64,000 nt of DNA from Cochlodiniinecator piscidefendens. GTDB taxonomy: Bacteria > Pseudomonadota > Alphaproteobacteria > Rhodobacterales > Rhodobacteraceae. The notes under the pieces were generated by a model that searched no databases, had not been told where the DNA came from, and saw only the letters and a program-made list of their open reading frames with translations. Position numbers and translations under genes: made by a program. The DNA is taken from positions 248,001 to 312,000 of the forward strand of contig NZ_JAAOIE010000002.1 of NCBI RefSeq assembly GCF_011326755.1, read 5' to 3'. Of the stretch, positions 56,089 to 64,000 are shown one piece after another (position 1 is the stretch's first letter; each line of letters starts with the position of its first letter).

Positions 56089-56795
56089 TGGGACATCTCA
56101 TCGTTGGCGAAAGCATTATATCGCAGAAACTCATTAAAAATGGCAACCCTGATTGTATAAAACACAGCACCTACGATTTAACTATCGGCGCGATTTTTCC
56201 TGCGGGAGAAAAAAACACGCAAATTGATCCAAACGAAATTTACTATTTAAAGCCAAAGCAGGCTATATTAGTTCTCTCACATGAAGAGTTTGGATTGCCA
56301 GGCACAGTCACTGGAATAGCAACCCTTAGAACTACTCTAACGAAGAATGGCTTGCTTGCGTTAAATGTAGGGATTATTGATCCATTCTTTAATGGCCCAA
56401 TTAGCACCACCTTGATTAACTTTTCATCGAGAGATGTTCCAATTCAGATCGGAATGCCATTCTTTCGAGTTGTCTTTTTTGAGCACACGGACACTACTGA
56501 CTTCCATCGCGCCGACGAAAGCAAGAAACAAAGCGATTACCACAGTGAATTGCAAATCGCTGCTTATCGAGAGTTTCCGAAGAACTTCATGGATATGCCA
56601 ATCATGGATCATCGGTTTTATGCTGGAACCGCATTAAAAATGATAAAAGGTCTAGCAATCGTTTACTGGTATTTTTCAATCCCCCTATTTTTGTTCTTTT
56701 TGTCCATAGTGAACTACATCATCCAAAATGAACAATATTGGAAATACACTGGGGACACCTTCAAATGGCTCAAAGAGACTATTCCATTCTTTTAG
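56088..56795 (+). CDS. dCTP-deaminase/dUTPase-fold protein with C-terminal membrane helix
   Basis: The TTG at 56088 has AAAGGA seven bases upstream (the site lies inside the divergent deaminase gene) and starts the DCD fold at once (235 residues). Recognisable are STYDLTIGAIFP (matching the family S-x-DL-x-x-G), HEEFGLPGTVTGIATLR with Arg81 and the glycine-rich IIDPFFNGPIS. Where active dCTP deaminase has Glu in the V-L-E-F strand, this protein has Thr107 (STTLINFS). A membrane helix (about 187-212) and a short tail follow. Such an inactive-looking fold could sense nucleotides and act at the membrane (inference). Confidence 0.75.
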   Translation: MGHLIVGESIISQKLIKNGNPDCIKHSTYDLTIGAIFPAGEKNTQIDPNEIYYLKPKQAILVLSHEEFGLPGTVTGIATLRTTLTKNGLLALNVGIIDPFFNGPISTTLINFSSRDVPIQIGMPFFRVVFFEHTDTTDFHRADESKKQSDYHSELQIAAYREFPKNFMDMPIMDHRFYAGTALKMIKGLAIVYWYFSIPLFLFFLSIVNYIIQNEQYWKYTGDTFKWLKETIPFF

Positions 56796-56915
56796 AAGAG
56801 ATCACCTTTGTTTTAGCCTCATCAGGAGATGGGTTTTTTGTTAGAAGAAAAATACAACTACATTTTCTCACAAAACCCTCTTTTCATTCCCGGCAAAGCC
56901 CGTATGATCCGCCCT

Positions 56916-57008
56916 ATGATGACTGACGCACATATGACTCCCCTTGCACTGCGCTTTGGCGCGGGCCGTGGTCTATCTGCGCTCCTCCTTCTCCTAGCCC
57001 GCCTCTGA
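56916..57008 (+). CDS. leuL: Leucine-rich leader peptide ahead of leuA
   Basis: A 30-codon frame, MMTDAHMTPLALRFGAGRG followed by LSALLLLLARL, contains nine leucine codons, five of them in a row (CTC CTC CTT CTC CTA). It ends in TGA about 95 bases ahead of leuA. The stop codon lies inside the first arm of a 10-bp stem. This is the structure of a ribosome-mediated attenuation leader sensing charged tRNA-Leu. The ribosome site of the leader is not obvious, and the longer frame could start at either of the two first ATGs. Confidence 0.72.
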   Translation: MMTDAHMTPLALRFGAGRGLSALLLLLARL

Positions 57009-57055
57009 GCGTGCCAAATTGGTGCGTCCGCTCAGAGGATATGCGCAGCGCACCA
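57002..57055 (+). promoter_or_regulatory. Competing stem-loops of the leuA attenuator
   Basis: CCTCTGAGCG (57002-57011) pairs perfectly with CGCTCAGAGG (57029-57038). TGGTGCG (57020-57026) pairs perfectly with CGCACCA (57049-57055). The two stems overlap and exclude each other. The first arm contains the leader stop codon, so a stalled ribosome would switch the fold. No T-run follows either stem, so the end point may be Rho-dependent or translational. Confidence 0.6.
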
Positions 57056-57104
57056 GAGAAGGTTAAGCCCCAACAGGGCCAGAAATTTACGAAAGATCCA
57101 TAAA

Positions 57105-58649
57105 ATGACCGATACCGCCAAACAGGACCGCGTTCTGATTTTTGACACCACATTGCGTGACGGTGAGCAATCCCCCGGCGCAACGATGACCCACGAAGAA
57201 AAACTGGAAATCGCTGAGATGCTCGACGAAATGGGCGTCGACATTATCGAGGCAGGTTTTCCGATTGCCTCAGAGGGTGATTTCAACGCGGTAAGCGAAA
57301 TCGCCAAGCGTTCCGTCAACTCTGTCATTTGTGGCTTGGCCCGCGCCCAGTTCCCCGACATTGACCGTTGCTGGGAGGCCGTTAAACACGCCCCGAAACC
57401 GCGCATTCACACGTTTATTGGCACCTCCCCGCTGCACCGCGCCATTCCAAACTTGACCCAAGACGAAATGGCCCAGCGTATCCATGATACCGTGAGCCAC
57501 GCGCGCAACCTCTGCGACAACGTGCAGTGGTCCCCAATGGACGCGACACGCACCGAATGGGACTATCTGTGCCGCACCGTCGAAATCGCGATCAAAGCGG
57601 GCGCGTCGACCATCAACATCCCAGACACTGTAGGTTATACCGCCCCGGCAGAATCTGCTGACTTGATCAAACGTTTGATCGAAACGGTTCCGGGTGCTGA
57701 TGAAATCATCTTTGCAACGCACTGCCATAATGACCTTGGCATGGCCACCGCGAACTCATTGGCCGCAGTTGCCGGTGGTGCGCGTCAGATCGAATGCACC
57801 ATTAATGGTCTTGGCGAACGCGCAGGTAACACCGCACTCGAAGAAGTGGTCATGGCGCTAAAGGTGCGCAATGATATCATGCCGTGGAAAACCGGCATCG
57901 ACACCTCAAAGATCATGAATATTTCACGCCGCGTCGCAACTGTATCCGGCTTTTCTGTGCAGTTTAATAAAGCCATCGTTGGTAAAAATGCTTTTGCTCA
58001 CGAAAGCGGCATTCACCAGGATGGCATGCTGAAAAACGCGGAAACGTTTGAGATCATGCGCCCCGAAGATGTAGGCCTGTCCGAAACCAGCATCGTGATG
58101 GGCAAACACTCTGGCCGCGCAGCACTGCGGTCAAAGCTGCAGGATTTGGGGTATGAACTGGCTGACAACCAGCTGAAGGATGTCTTTGTACGTTTCAAAG
58201 CCTTGGCGGATCGCAAAAAAGAAGTCTACGACGACGATCTGGTTGCGTTGATGGGTGACAGTTCTGACGTCGAGGATCATATCCAGGTGAAGTTCTTGCG
58301 TGTAATTTGCGGCACCGAGGCCCCACAATCAGCAGATTTGACCCTAACAATTGACGGCAAAGATGTGCAGACAACGGCGCAAGGCGATGGCCCGGTCGAC
58401 GCGGTTTTCAATGCAATCCAAGCCTTGTTTCCACATGATGCGAAACTTGCGCTGTATCAAGTGCATGCCGTGACCGAAGGTACCGATGCGCAAGCCACTG
58501 TTTCTGTTCGTTTGGAAGAAGACGGCAAAATAGCCACCGGGCAGTCCTCTGACACAGATACTGTTGTTGCATCTGCCAAGGCCTACGTGAACACGCTTAA
58601 TCGTTTGTTGGTACGGCGCGAAAAGTCAGCACCTGCTGATTTCGTTTAA
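57105..58649 (+). CDS. leuA: 2-isopropylmalate synthase
   Basis: The 514-residue enzyme is the first committed step of leucine synthesis. The TIM-barrel starts FDTTLRDGEQSPGATMT (metal Asp and Arg); HCHNDLGMATANSLAAV supplies the metal histidines. The LeuA allosteric domain (about 395-514) binds leucine. It is preceded by a leucine-rich leader peptide, so both feedback and attenuation are likely. A terminator follows. Confidence 0.97.
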   Translation: MTDTAKQDRVLIFDTTLRDGEQSPGATMTHEEKLEIAEMLDEMGVDIIEAGFPIASEGDFNAVSEIAKRSVNSVICGLARAQFPDIDRCWEAVKHAPKPRIHTFIGTSPLHRAIPNLTQDEMAQRIHDTVSHARNLCDNVQWSPMDATRTEWDYLCRTVEIAIKAGASTINIPDTVGYTAPAESADLIKRLIETVPGADEIIFATHCHNDLGMATANSLAAVAGGARQIECTINGLGERAGNTALEEVVMALKVRNDIMPWKTGIDTSKIMNISRRVATVSGFSVQFNKAIVGKNAFAHESGIHQDGMLKNAETFEIMRPEDVGLSETSIVMGKHSGRAALRSKLQDLGYELADNQLKDVFVRFKALADRKKEVYDDDLVALMGDSSDVEDHIQVKFLRVICGTEAPQSADLTLTIDGKDVQTTAQGDGPVDAVFNAIQALFPHDAKLALYQVHAVTEGTDAQATVSVRLEEDGKIATGQSSDTDTVVASAKAYVNTLNRLLVRREKSAPADFV

Positions 58650-58660
58650 CTCAAATTACT

Positions 58661-58691
58661 CTCAAAGGCGGCGTATTGAACCGCCTTTGAG
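58661..58691 (+). terminator. Terminator after leuA
   Basis: An 11-bp perfect stem CTCAAAGGCGG/CCGCCTTTGAG (58661-58671 with 58681-58691) lies 11 bases after the leuA stop. No T-run follows, so termination may be incomplete. Confidence 0.6.
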
Positions 58692-58705
58692 AAATCTCCC
58701 CCTAA

Positions 58706-59890
<1,185 letters not shown>

Positions 59891-59914
59891 ACCTAACGGC
59901 ACGAAGGAGTGCCC

Positions 59915-60829
59915 GTGGCACGAGATCGAAACCCAAACGAAGAATACACACGCCCGATCCGACGCATTCTGATCGGGCTGTTCGTTTTATTCCTACTTGC
60001 ATTATTTTTCCTATGGCGCATCGACAACCCACGTGTTGAACGGTTCCGTGCGTCATTGGTTGATCGGTTTGTACCTAGCTTTGAATGGGCCATGGCCCCT
60101 GTGACAGCCGTCACAAATATGGCGATCAATTACCAAAGCTATCAGCGCATTTACGAACAGAACCAAGAATTACGGCGTGAACTTCAGTTGATGAAAGCAT
60201 GGCGCGAAGCAGCCCTACAGCTTGAACAACGCAATGCACGTTTGCTTGATCTCAACAATGTGCGCCTTGATGCGCAGCTGACCTATGTCACAGGCGTTGT
60301 GTTGGCAGACAGTGGTTCGCCTTTTCGCCATTCTGTTTTGGTAAATGTTGGCGAACGTGATGGCATCCGCGATGGATGGGCCACTATGGACGGCATCGGC
60401 ATCGTTGGACGCATTTCAGGGGTTGGCCGAACCACGGCTCGGGTTATTTTGCTTACAGATACGAGCAGCCGCATTCCAGTTACGATCCAACCCTCTGGGC
60501 AACGTTCATTGCTTGCCGGTGATAACAGTTCGGCACCGCTTTTGGACCTTTTAGAAAACCCGGATCTCGTACGCCCCGGTGATCGTGTTGTGACCTCAGG
60601 TGATGGTGGGTTGTTCCCCGCGGGGTTACTGGTAGGCCAAGTGGCCCAAGGCCCAGATCGCCGCCTGCGCGTCAGATTATCTGCGGACTACGAACGGCTT
60701 GAGTTTTTGCGCATTTTACGCAGCCACGAATTGCAGGTAATCACGGACCACGGGGGGTTATTGGTCGATCCAGTTCCAGCTAGTCCCGAAGCTACCGCGG
60801 ATGAAACCGAGGTGGAAAGCGATGGTTGA
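59915..60829 (+). CDS. mreC: Rod-shape protein MreC
   Basis: A GTG at 59909 overlaps the ribosome site (AAGGAG, 59904-59909), so the GTG at 59915, five bases after it, is preferred (304 residues). MreC has an N-terminal membrane helix (about 20-40), a coiled coil (about 80-115, ELQLMKAWREAALQLEQRNA) and the periplasmic beta-barrel domain. It links MreB to PBP2. The C-terminal 20 residues are acidic. mreD overlaps its end by eight bases. Confidence 0.93.
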   Translation: MARDRNPNEEYTRPIRRILIGLFVLFLLALFFLWRIDNPRVERFRASLVDRFVPSFEWAMAPVTAVTNMAINYQSYQRIYEQNQELRRELQLMKAWREAALQLEQRNARLLDLNNVRLDAQLTYVTGVVLADSGSPFRHSVLVNVGERDGIRDGWATMDGIGIVGRISGVGRTTARVILLTDTSSRIPVTIQPSGQRSLLAGDNSSAPLLDLLENPDLVRPGDRVVTSGDGGLFPAGLLVGQVAQGPDRRLRVRLSADYERLEFLRILRSHELQVITDHGGLLVDPVPASPEATADETEVESDG

Positions 60830-61487
60830 TCCAATCACATCTCGCCTGTGGTTGATGCGCGCCTTATTTTTGGCAATGAGCATCGTTTTGATCTTTGCCC
60901 ATCTTGTGCCATTACGTTTCTCTTCCACTGATGTAGAATTCAGCACTCAGATAGAGCTCACGGAAACGGGAAATGAAACATCAGAAGCCGAAATTGCAAG
61001 ACAACGCGTAGAGGCAGATCGTTCAGTTCTAACGGCCGAAGAAGTTACACCAACATTACGCATAGCCCCCGATATTCTGCTCGCGATCACACTGTGTTGG
61101 CTCATCCGCCGGCCACGCTATGTTCCTGTGTTTTTAATTGGCCTTGTATTCTTGATGACAGACCTACTGCTCATGCGGCCCCCTGGTTTAATGGCTGCGT
61201 TGGTTGTTCTCACGACTGAATTTTTGCGCGCGCGTCTTCATCTGCTACGCGAACTCCCGTTTCTATTTGAGTGGGGGGTCATCGGAGGGGCAATCTTAGT
61301 CGTGTTTATTGCAGATCGCAGCATGCTTTCGCTTGCATTAACCGGCACGCCAACCCTGTCACAAACACTTGTCTTGGCCTTAACCACCTGGGCCGTGTAT
61401 CCAATTGTGACCGTTGTCTCGAAACTTTGGCTCGGATTTGATAAAATGACTTCGGGTGAACTGACCGCAACGGGGCAACACACATGA
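60822..61487 (+). CDS. mreD: Rod-shape protein MreD
   Basis: The ATG at 60822 lies inside the mreC end, after AGGTGG; an upstream frame is open but overlaps mreC further. The 221-residue protein has about five membrane helices and a periplasmic acidic segment (about 45-75) between the first two, longer than in E. coli MreD. It overlaps mrdA by four bases (ATGA). Confidence 0.88.
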   Translation: MVDPITSRLWLMRALFLAMSIVLIFAHLVPLRFSSTDVEFSTQIELTETGNETSEAEIARQRVEADRSVLTAEEVTPTLRIAPDILLAITLCWLIRRPRYVPVFLIGLVFLMTDLLLMRPPGLMAALVVLTTEFLRARLHLLRELPFLFEWGVIGGAILVVFIADRSMLSLALTGTPTLSQTLVLALTTWAVYPIVTVVSKLWLGFDKMTSGELTATGQHT

Positions 61488-63406
61488 GGCGCTCAGCAAA
61501 AGACACAGATTCCAGTGCAAAAGGCATTACACGCCGTGGCTTAGTCTTGGGTGGGATACAGTTGGCGTTTGCAGGTGTTCTTGCTGCGCGAATGCGCTAC
61601 CTCGGCATTGAACAGGCGAGCGAATTTCGGCTCTTGGCCGAAGAAAACCGGATCAATATTCATCTGCTCCCCCCTGCCCGTGGATTGATTTTTGACCGCG
61701 AAGGTCGGCCGATTGCCGGAAATGAGCCAAACTATCGAGTGGTTATTCGACGCGAAGATGCGCGCGACTTAGATCAAGTCATGAACCGCCTTCAGCCGTT
61801 AATCGGACTTGATGAAGACAATATGGAACGTATCCGCCGCGAGCTACGCCGTGCAGGCCCATCTGTTCCGGTTACAATCGCAGATCGGCTAAGCTGGGAA
61901 GATCTGTCAAAAGTCGCTGTGAACACCCCTTCCCTTCCGGGCGTAACGCCTGATGTGGGCCTTTCACGCCATTATCCTCTCGACAAAGATTTCGCCCATG
62001 TTGTTGGATATGTTGGCCCGGTCTCTGACTATGATTTGTCACGGATTGAGGACCAAGATCCGTTGCTTCAAATTCCAAAGTTCCAAATTGGTAAATCAGG
62101 CGCAGAAGCCAAGTTGGAAGCGCAACTGCGCGGCTCCGCCGGCACCACCCGCGTTGAAGTCAATGCTGGTGGACGTATCATGCGCGAGCTCAGCCGCGAA
62201 GAAGGTCGTCCAGGAGATAATATTCAGCTCACTGTTGACGCAGCTTTGCAAAACTACGTGCAAGCGCGGCTCGAAGGTGGATTGAGCGCAGCAGCCGTTG
62301 TGATGGACACTGAAACCGGCGATATTCTTGCTGCGGGTTCTGCGCCAACATTTGACCCCAATAAATTCGTCCGAGGCATCTCTGTTGCAGATTATGCCGC
62401 CCTGACTGAAAACCCATATCGACCACTGGCTGGCAAAGCTGTTCAGGGCCTTTATCCCCCAGGTTCAACCTTTAAAATGGTGACGGCTTTAGCCGCGCTG
62501 GAAGAAGGTATCATAACGCCCGATGACACAGTGCGCTGCCTGGGACACGTTGAAGTAAGTGGACGTCGATTCCATTGCTGGAAACGTGCGGGCCATGGGA
62601 CAATGGATTTATACGGTAGCCTACAACAAAGCTGTGATGTCTATTACTATGATATTGCCCAACGGGTTGGGATCGAAAAAATCTCTGAAATGGCGCGGCG
62701 GCTGGGCTTTGGTTATAAATTTGATCTGCCGATGTCTGCGGTGGCTGAAGGGTTGGCTCCAACAAAAGAATGGAAGCTCGCGCGACGTGGTGAAGATTGG
62801 CTAATCGGCGACACTCTGAATGCATCAATCGGCCAGGGGTTTGTGCTCGCTTCTCCCTTACAACTATCCGTTATGACAGCGCGCCTCGCAACCGGCCGTG
62901 AAATTATCCCAAGGCTGGTCAAATCAATTAATGGCGTTGAGCAAAACATAAGAGGTGGCGAAAGCCTGAACATAAACGAAAACAATCTCCGGCAAATTCG
63001 GCGCGCCATGTACGGGGTCTCAAACACCCGGCGGGGTACGGCCTATCGGTCCCGTATTGTCGAAGATGAATACCGCATGTCGGGCAAGACAGGAACCAGT
63101 CAGGTCAGCAACCGCGTTGTGCGCAACTCAGAAGTTCCGTGGGTACAGCGCGACCATGCCCTTTTCGTTGGGTTTGCCCCCTTTGACGATCCCAAAATAT
63201 CCGTGTCAGTCGTGGTTGAACATGGTGGCGGTGGGTCTGCTGCTGCTGCTCCAGTTGCGCGTGATATCATTCTTCAAGCACTTTATGGCGGGGAGCCACC
63301 GCTTTCGGCTTATCCTAGTAGCGAACAACCCCGGATCGAACAAATTCGGCGCGGACTACAAGTGCGCGACCCCGAAGATTTTGAATTGGGGCGGACACGC
63401 GCATGA
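61484..63406 (+). CDS. mrdA: Penicillin-binding protein 2 (elongation transpeptidase)
   Basis: The 640-residue class B PBP has one N-terminal membrane helix (about 18-38), the dimerisation/head domain with RGLIFDREGRPIAGNEPNY, and the transpeptidase domain: SxxK at Ser328-Lys331 (PPGSTFK), SxD-type second motif at 383-385 (SCD) and KTG at 535-537 (SGKTGTSQ). It crosslinks wall during lateral growth. It overlaps both mreD and rodA by ATGA, so the five genes are translated as a coupled series. Confidence 0.96.
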   Translation: MRRSAKDTDSSAKGITRRGLVLGGIQLAFAGVLAARMRYLGIEQASEFRLLAEENRINIHLLPPARGLIFDREGRPIAGNEPNYRVVIRREDARDLDQVMNRLQPLIGLDEDNMERIRRELRRAGPSVPVTIADRLSWEDLSKVAVNTPSLPGVTPDVGLSRHYPLDKDFAHVVGYVGPVSDYDLSRIEDQDPLLQIPKFQIGKSGAEAKLEAQLRGSAGTTRVEVNAGGRIMRELSREEGRPGDNIQLTVDAALQNYVQARLEGGLSAAAVVMDTETGDILAAGSAPTFDPNKFVRGISVADYAALTENPYRPLAGKAVQGLYPPGSTFKMVTALAALEEGIITPDDTVRCLGHVEVSGRRFHCWKRAGHGTMDLYGSLQQSCDVYYYDIAQRVGIEKISEMARRLGFGYKFDLPMSAVAEGLAPTKEWKLARRGEDWLIGDTLNASIGQGFVLASPLQLSVMTARLATGREIIPRLVKSINGVEQNIRGGESLNINENNLRQIRRAMYGVSNTRRGTAYRSRIVEDEYRMSGKTGTSQVSNRVVRNSEVPWVQRDHALFVGFAPFDDPKISVSVVVEHGGGGSAAAAPVARDIILQALYGGEPPLSAYPSSEQPRIEQIRRGLQVRDPEDFELGRTRA

Positions 63407-64000
63407 GCTTTCTGGAACATAACCTAAAAACTGTCCCGACAGGGTTTCGGAAAATTCTACATTTGAATTGGCCTATTGTCCTATTGCTAATGGCCATCTG
63501 TACCGTTGGTTTCATTATGCTTTACTCTGTAGCAGGGGGATCATTGCGGCCATGGGCAGATCCCCAAATCAAACGGTTTGCACTTGGTATGAGTTTGATG
63601 TTGATCATCGCCATGGTTCCCATTTGGTTTTGGCGCAATATGGCCGGGGTCGCGTATCTCGGGTCCTTACTGCTGCTTGTGATGGTGGAACTATTTGGTG
63701 CTGTCGGCATGGGGGCGCAACGCTGGATCGACCTAGGTTTTATGCGATTGCAACCATCCGAATTGACCAAGGTGACCTTGGTGATGATATTAGCTGCCTA
63801 CTATGATTGGCTAGGTGTAGGCAAAGTGTCCCGCCCCATCTGGGTTATTATTCCACTTCTGTTGATCCTAATTCCGACCGCACTTGTCTTACGGCAGCCC
63901 GATTTGGGTACCGCAATTTTGCTGGTAACAGGTGGCGGGATCATAATGTTCTTAGCAGGTGTCAGCTGGTATTACTTTGGCGCTGTCATTGCCATAGCAA
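63403..64000 (+). CDS. rodA: RodA peptidoglycan glycosyltransferase (partial)
   Basis: The ATG at 63403 overlaps the mrdA stop (ATGA). The 199 visible residues include several membrane helices, LQPSELTKV (SEDS-family signature) and RQPDLGTAILL. The gene is cut by the window edge and the rest is missing. RodA polymerises glycan strands with PBP2. The sequence shows no break up to the edge. Confidence 0.93.
   Translation, partial: MSFLEHNLKTVPTGFRKILHLNWPIVLLLMAICTVGFIMLYSVAGGSLRPWADPQIKRFALGMSLMLIIAMVPIWFWRNMAGVAYLGSLLLLVMVELFGAVGMGAQRWIDLGFMRLQPSELTKVTLVMILAAYYDWLGVGKVSRPIWVIIPLLLILIPTALVLRQPDLGTAILLVTGGGIIMFLAGVSWYYFGAVIAIA

Overview
The window is chromosomal DNA of an alphaproteobacterium, most likely a marine Rhodobacterales (Roseobacter-group) member. 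The signs are a C4-pathway 5-aminolevulinate synthase (hemA), the order M48 protease - dsbA - ispG - rodZ-like - hemA, DUF2842 coupled to purA, a short-chain PHA granule locus (phaC, phaP, phaR, phaZ), and roseobacter-type small proteins (DUF6524, SdhE, an LdtR-like MarR regulator). Most of it is densely packed housekeeping sequence. I saw no rRNA, tRNA, insertion sequence, CRISPR array or prophage.

Layout. 1-5.7 kb: 3' end of an M48/TPR protease gene, dsbA, ispG, a RodZ-like gene, hemA and a secreted unknown. 5.8-11.2 kb: M20 peptidase, GST, sdaA, an EamA transporter and thiamine pyrophosphokinase. 11.3-15 kb: a very acidic 682-residue unknown, DUF2842 and purA. 15-19.8 kb: DUF6524, secG, pyrG, a second EamA transporter and a tandem pair of TerB-like genes. 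19.9-26.2 kb: a polar amino-acid ABC importer with an amidotransferase and a DegT-type aminotransferase, plus a LysR regulator. 26.2-30.7 kb: the PHA locus, with phaR, phaP and phaC on the minus strand and phaZ divergent, and CTGC-N3/4-GCAG operators in both control regions. 30.7-35.4 kb: hydrolases, a VOC protein, an M15-like protein and thrS.

35.6-38.2 kb holds a complete bufferin-type RiPP operon: a four-cysteine DUF2282 precursor with a signal peptide, a DUF692/MNIO enzyme, a DUF2063 partner and a DoxX protein. Downstream genes overlap by ATGA, and a hairpin lies behind the precursor gene. 38.2-46 kb: ArsC-like protein, twin cold-shock genes, thyA-folA, gloA, SGNH hydrolase, DUF1194, MarR, sdhE, an XRE regulator and an aminotransferase. 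46-55.6 kb: MATE pump, PPK2, AhpD-like protein, exported TPR protein, PLP decarboxylase, parE and rimO.

55.6-56.8 kb is a small AT-rich island between rimO and leuA. It carries two divergent genes whose start codons share a base: a dCMP-deaminase-like enzyme, and a dCTP-deaminase/dUTPase-fold protein that appears to lack the catalytic glutamate and ends in a membrane helix. This is the best candidate in the window for an undescribed, possibly anti-phage, nucleotide-based system. It is followed by a leucine-codon-rich leader peptide with competing stem-loops in front of leuA. The window ends in the cell-shape operon mreB-mreC-mreD-mrdA(PBP2)-rodA, with rodA cut by the window edge.
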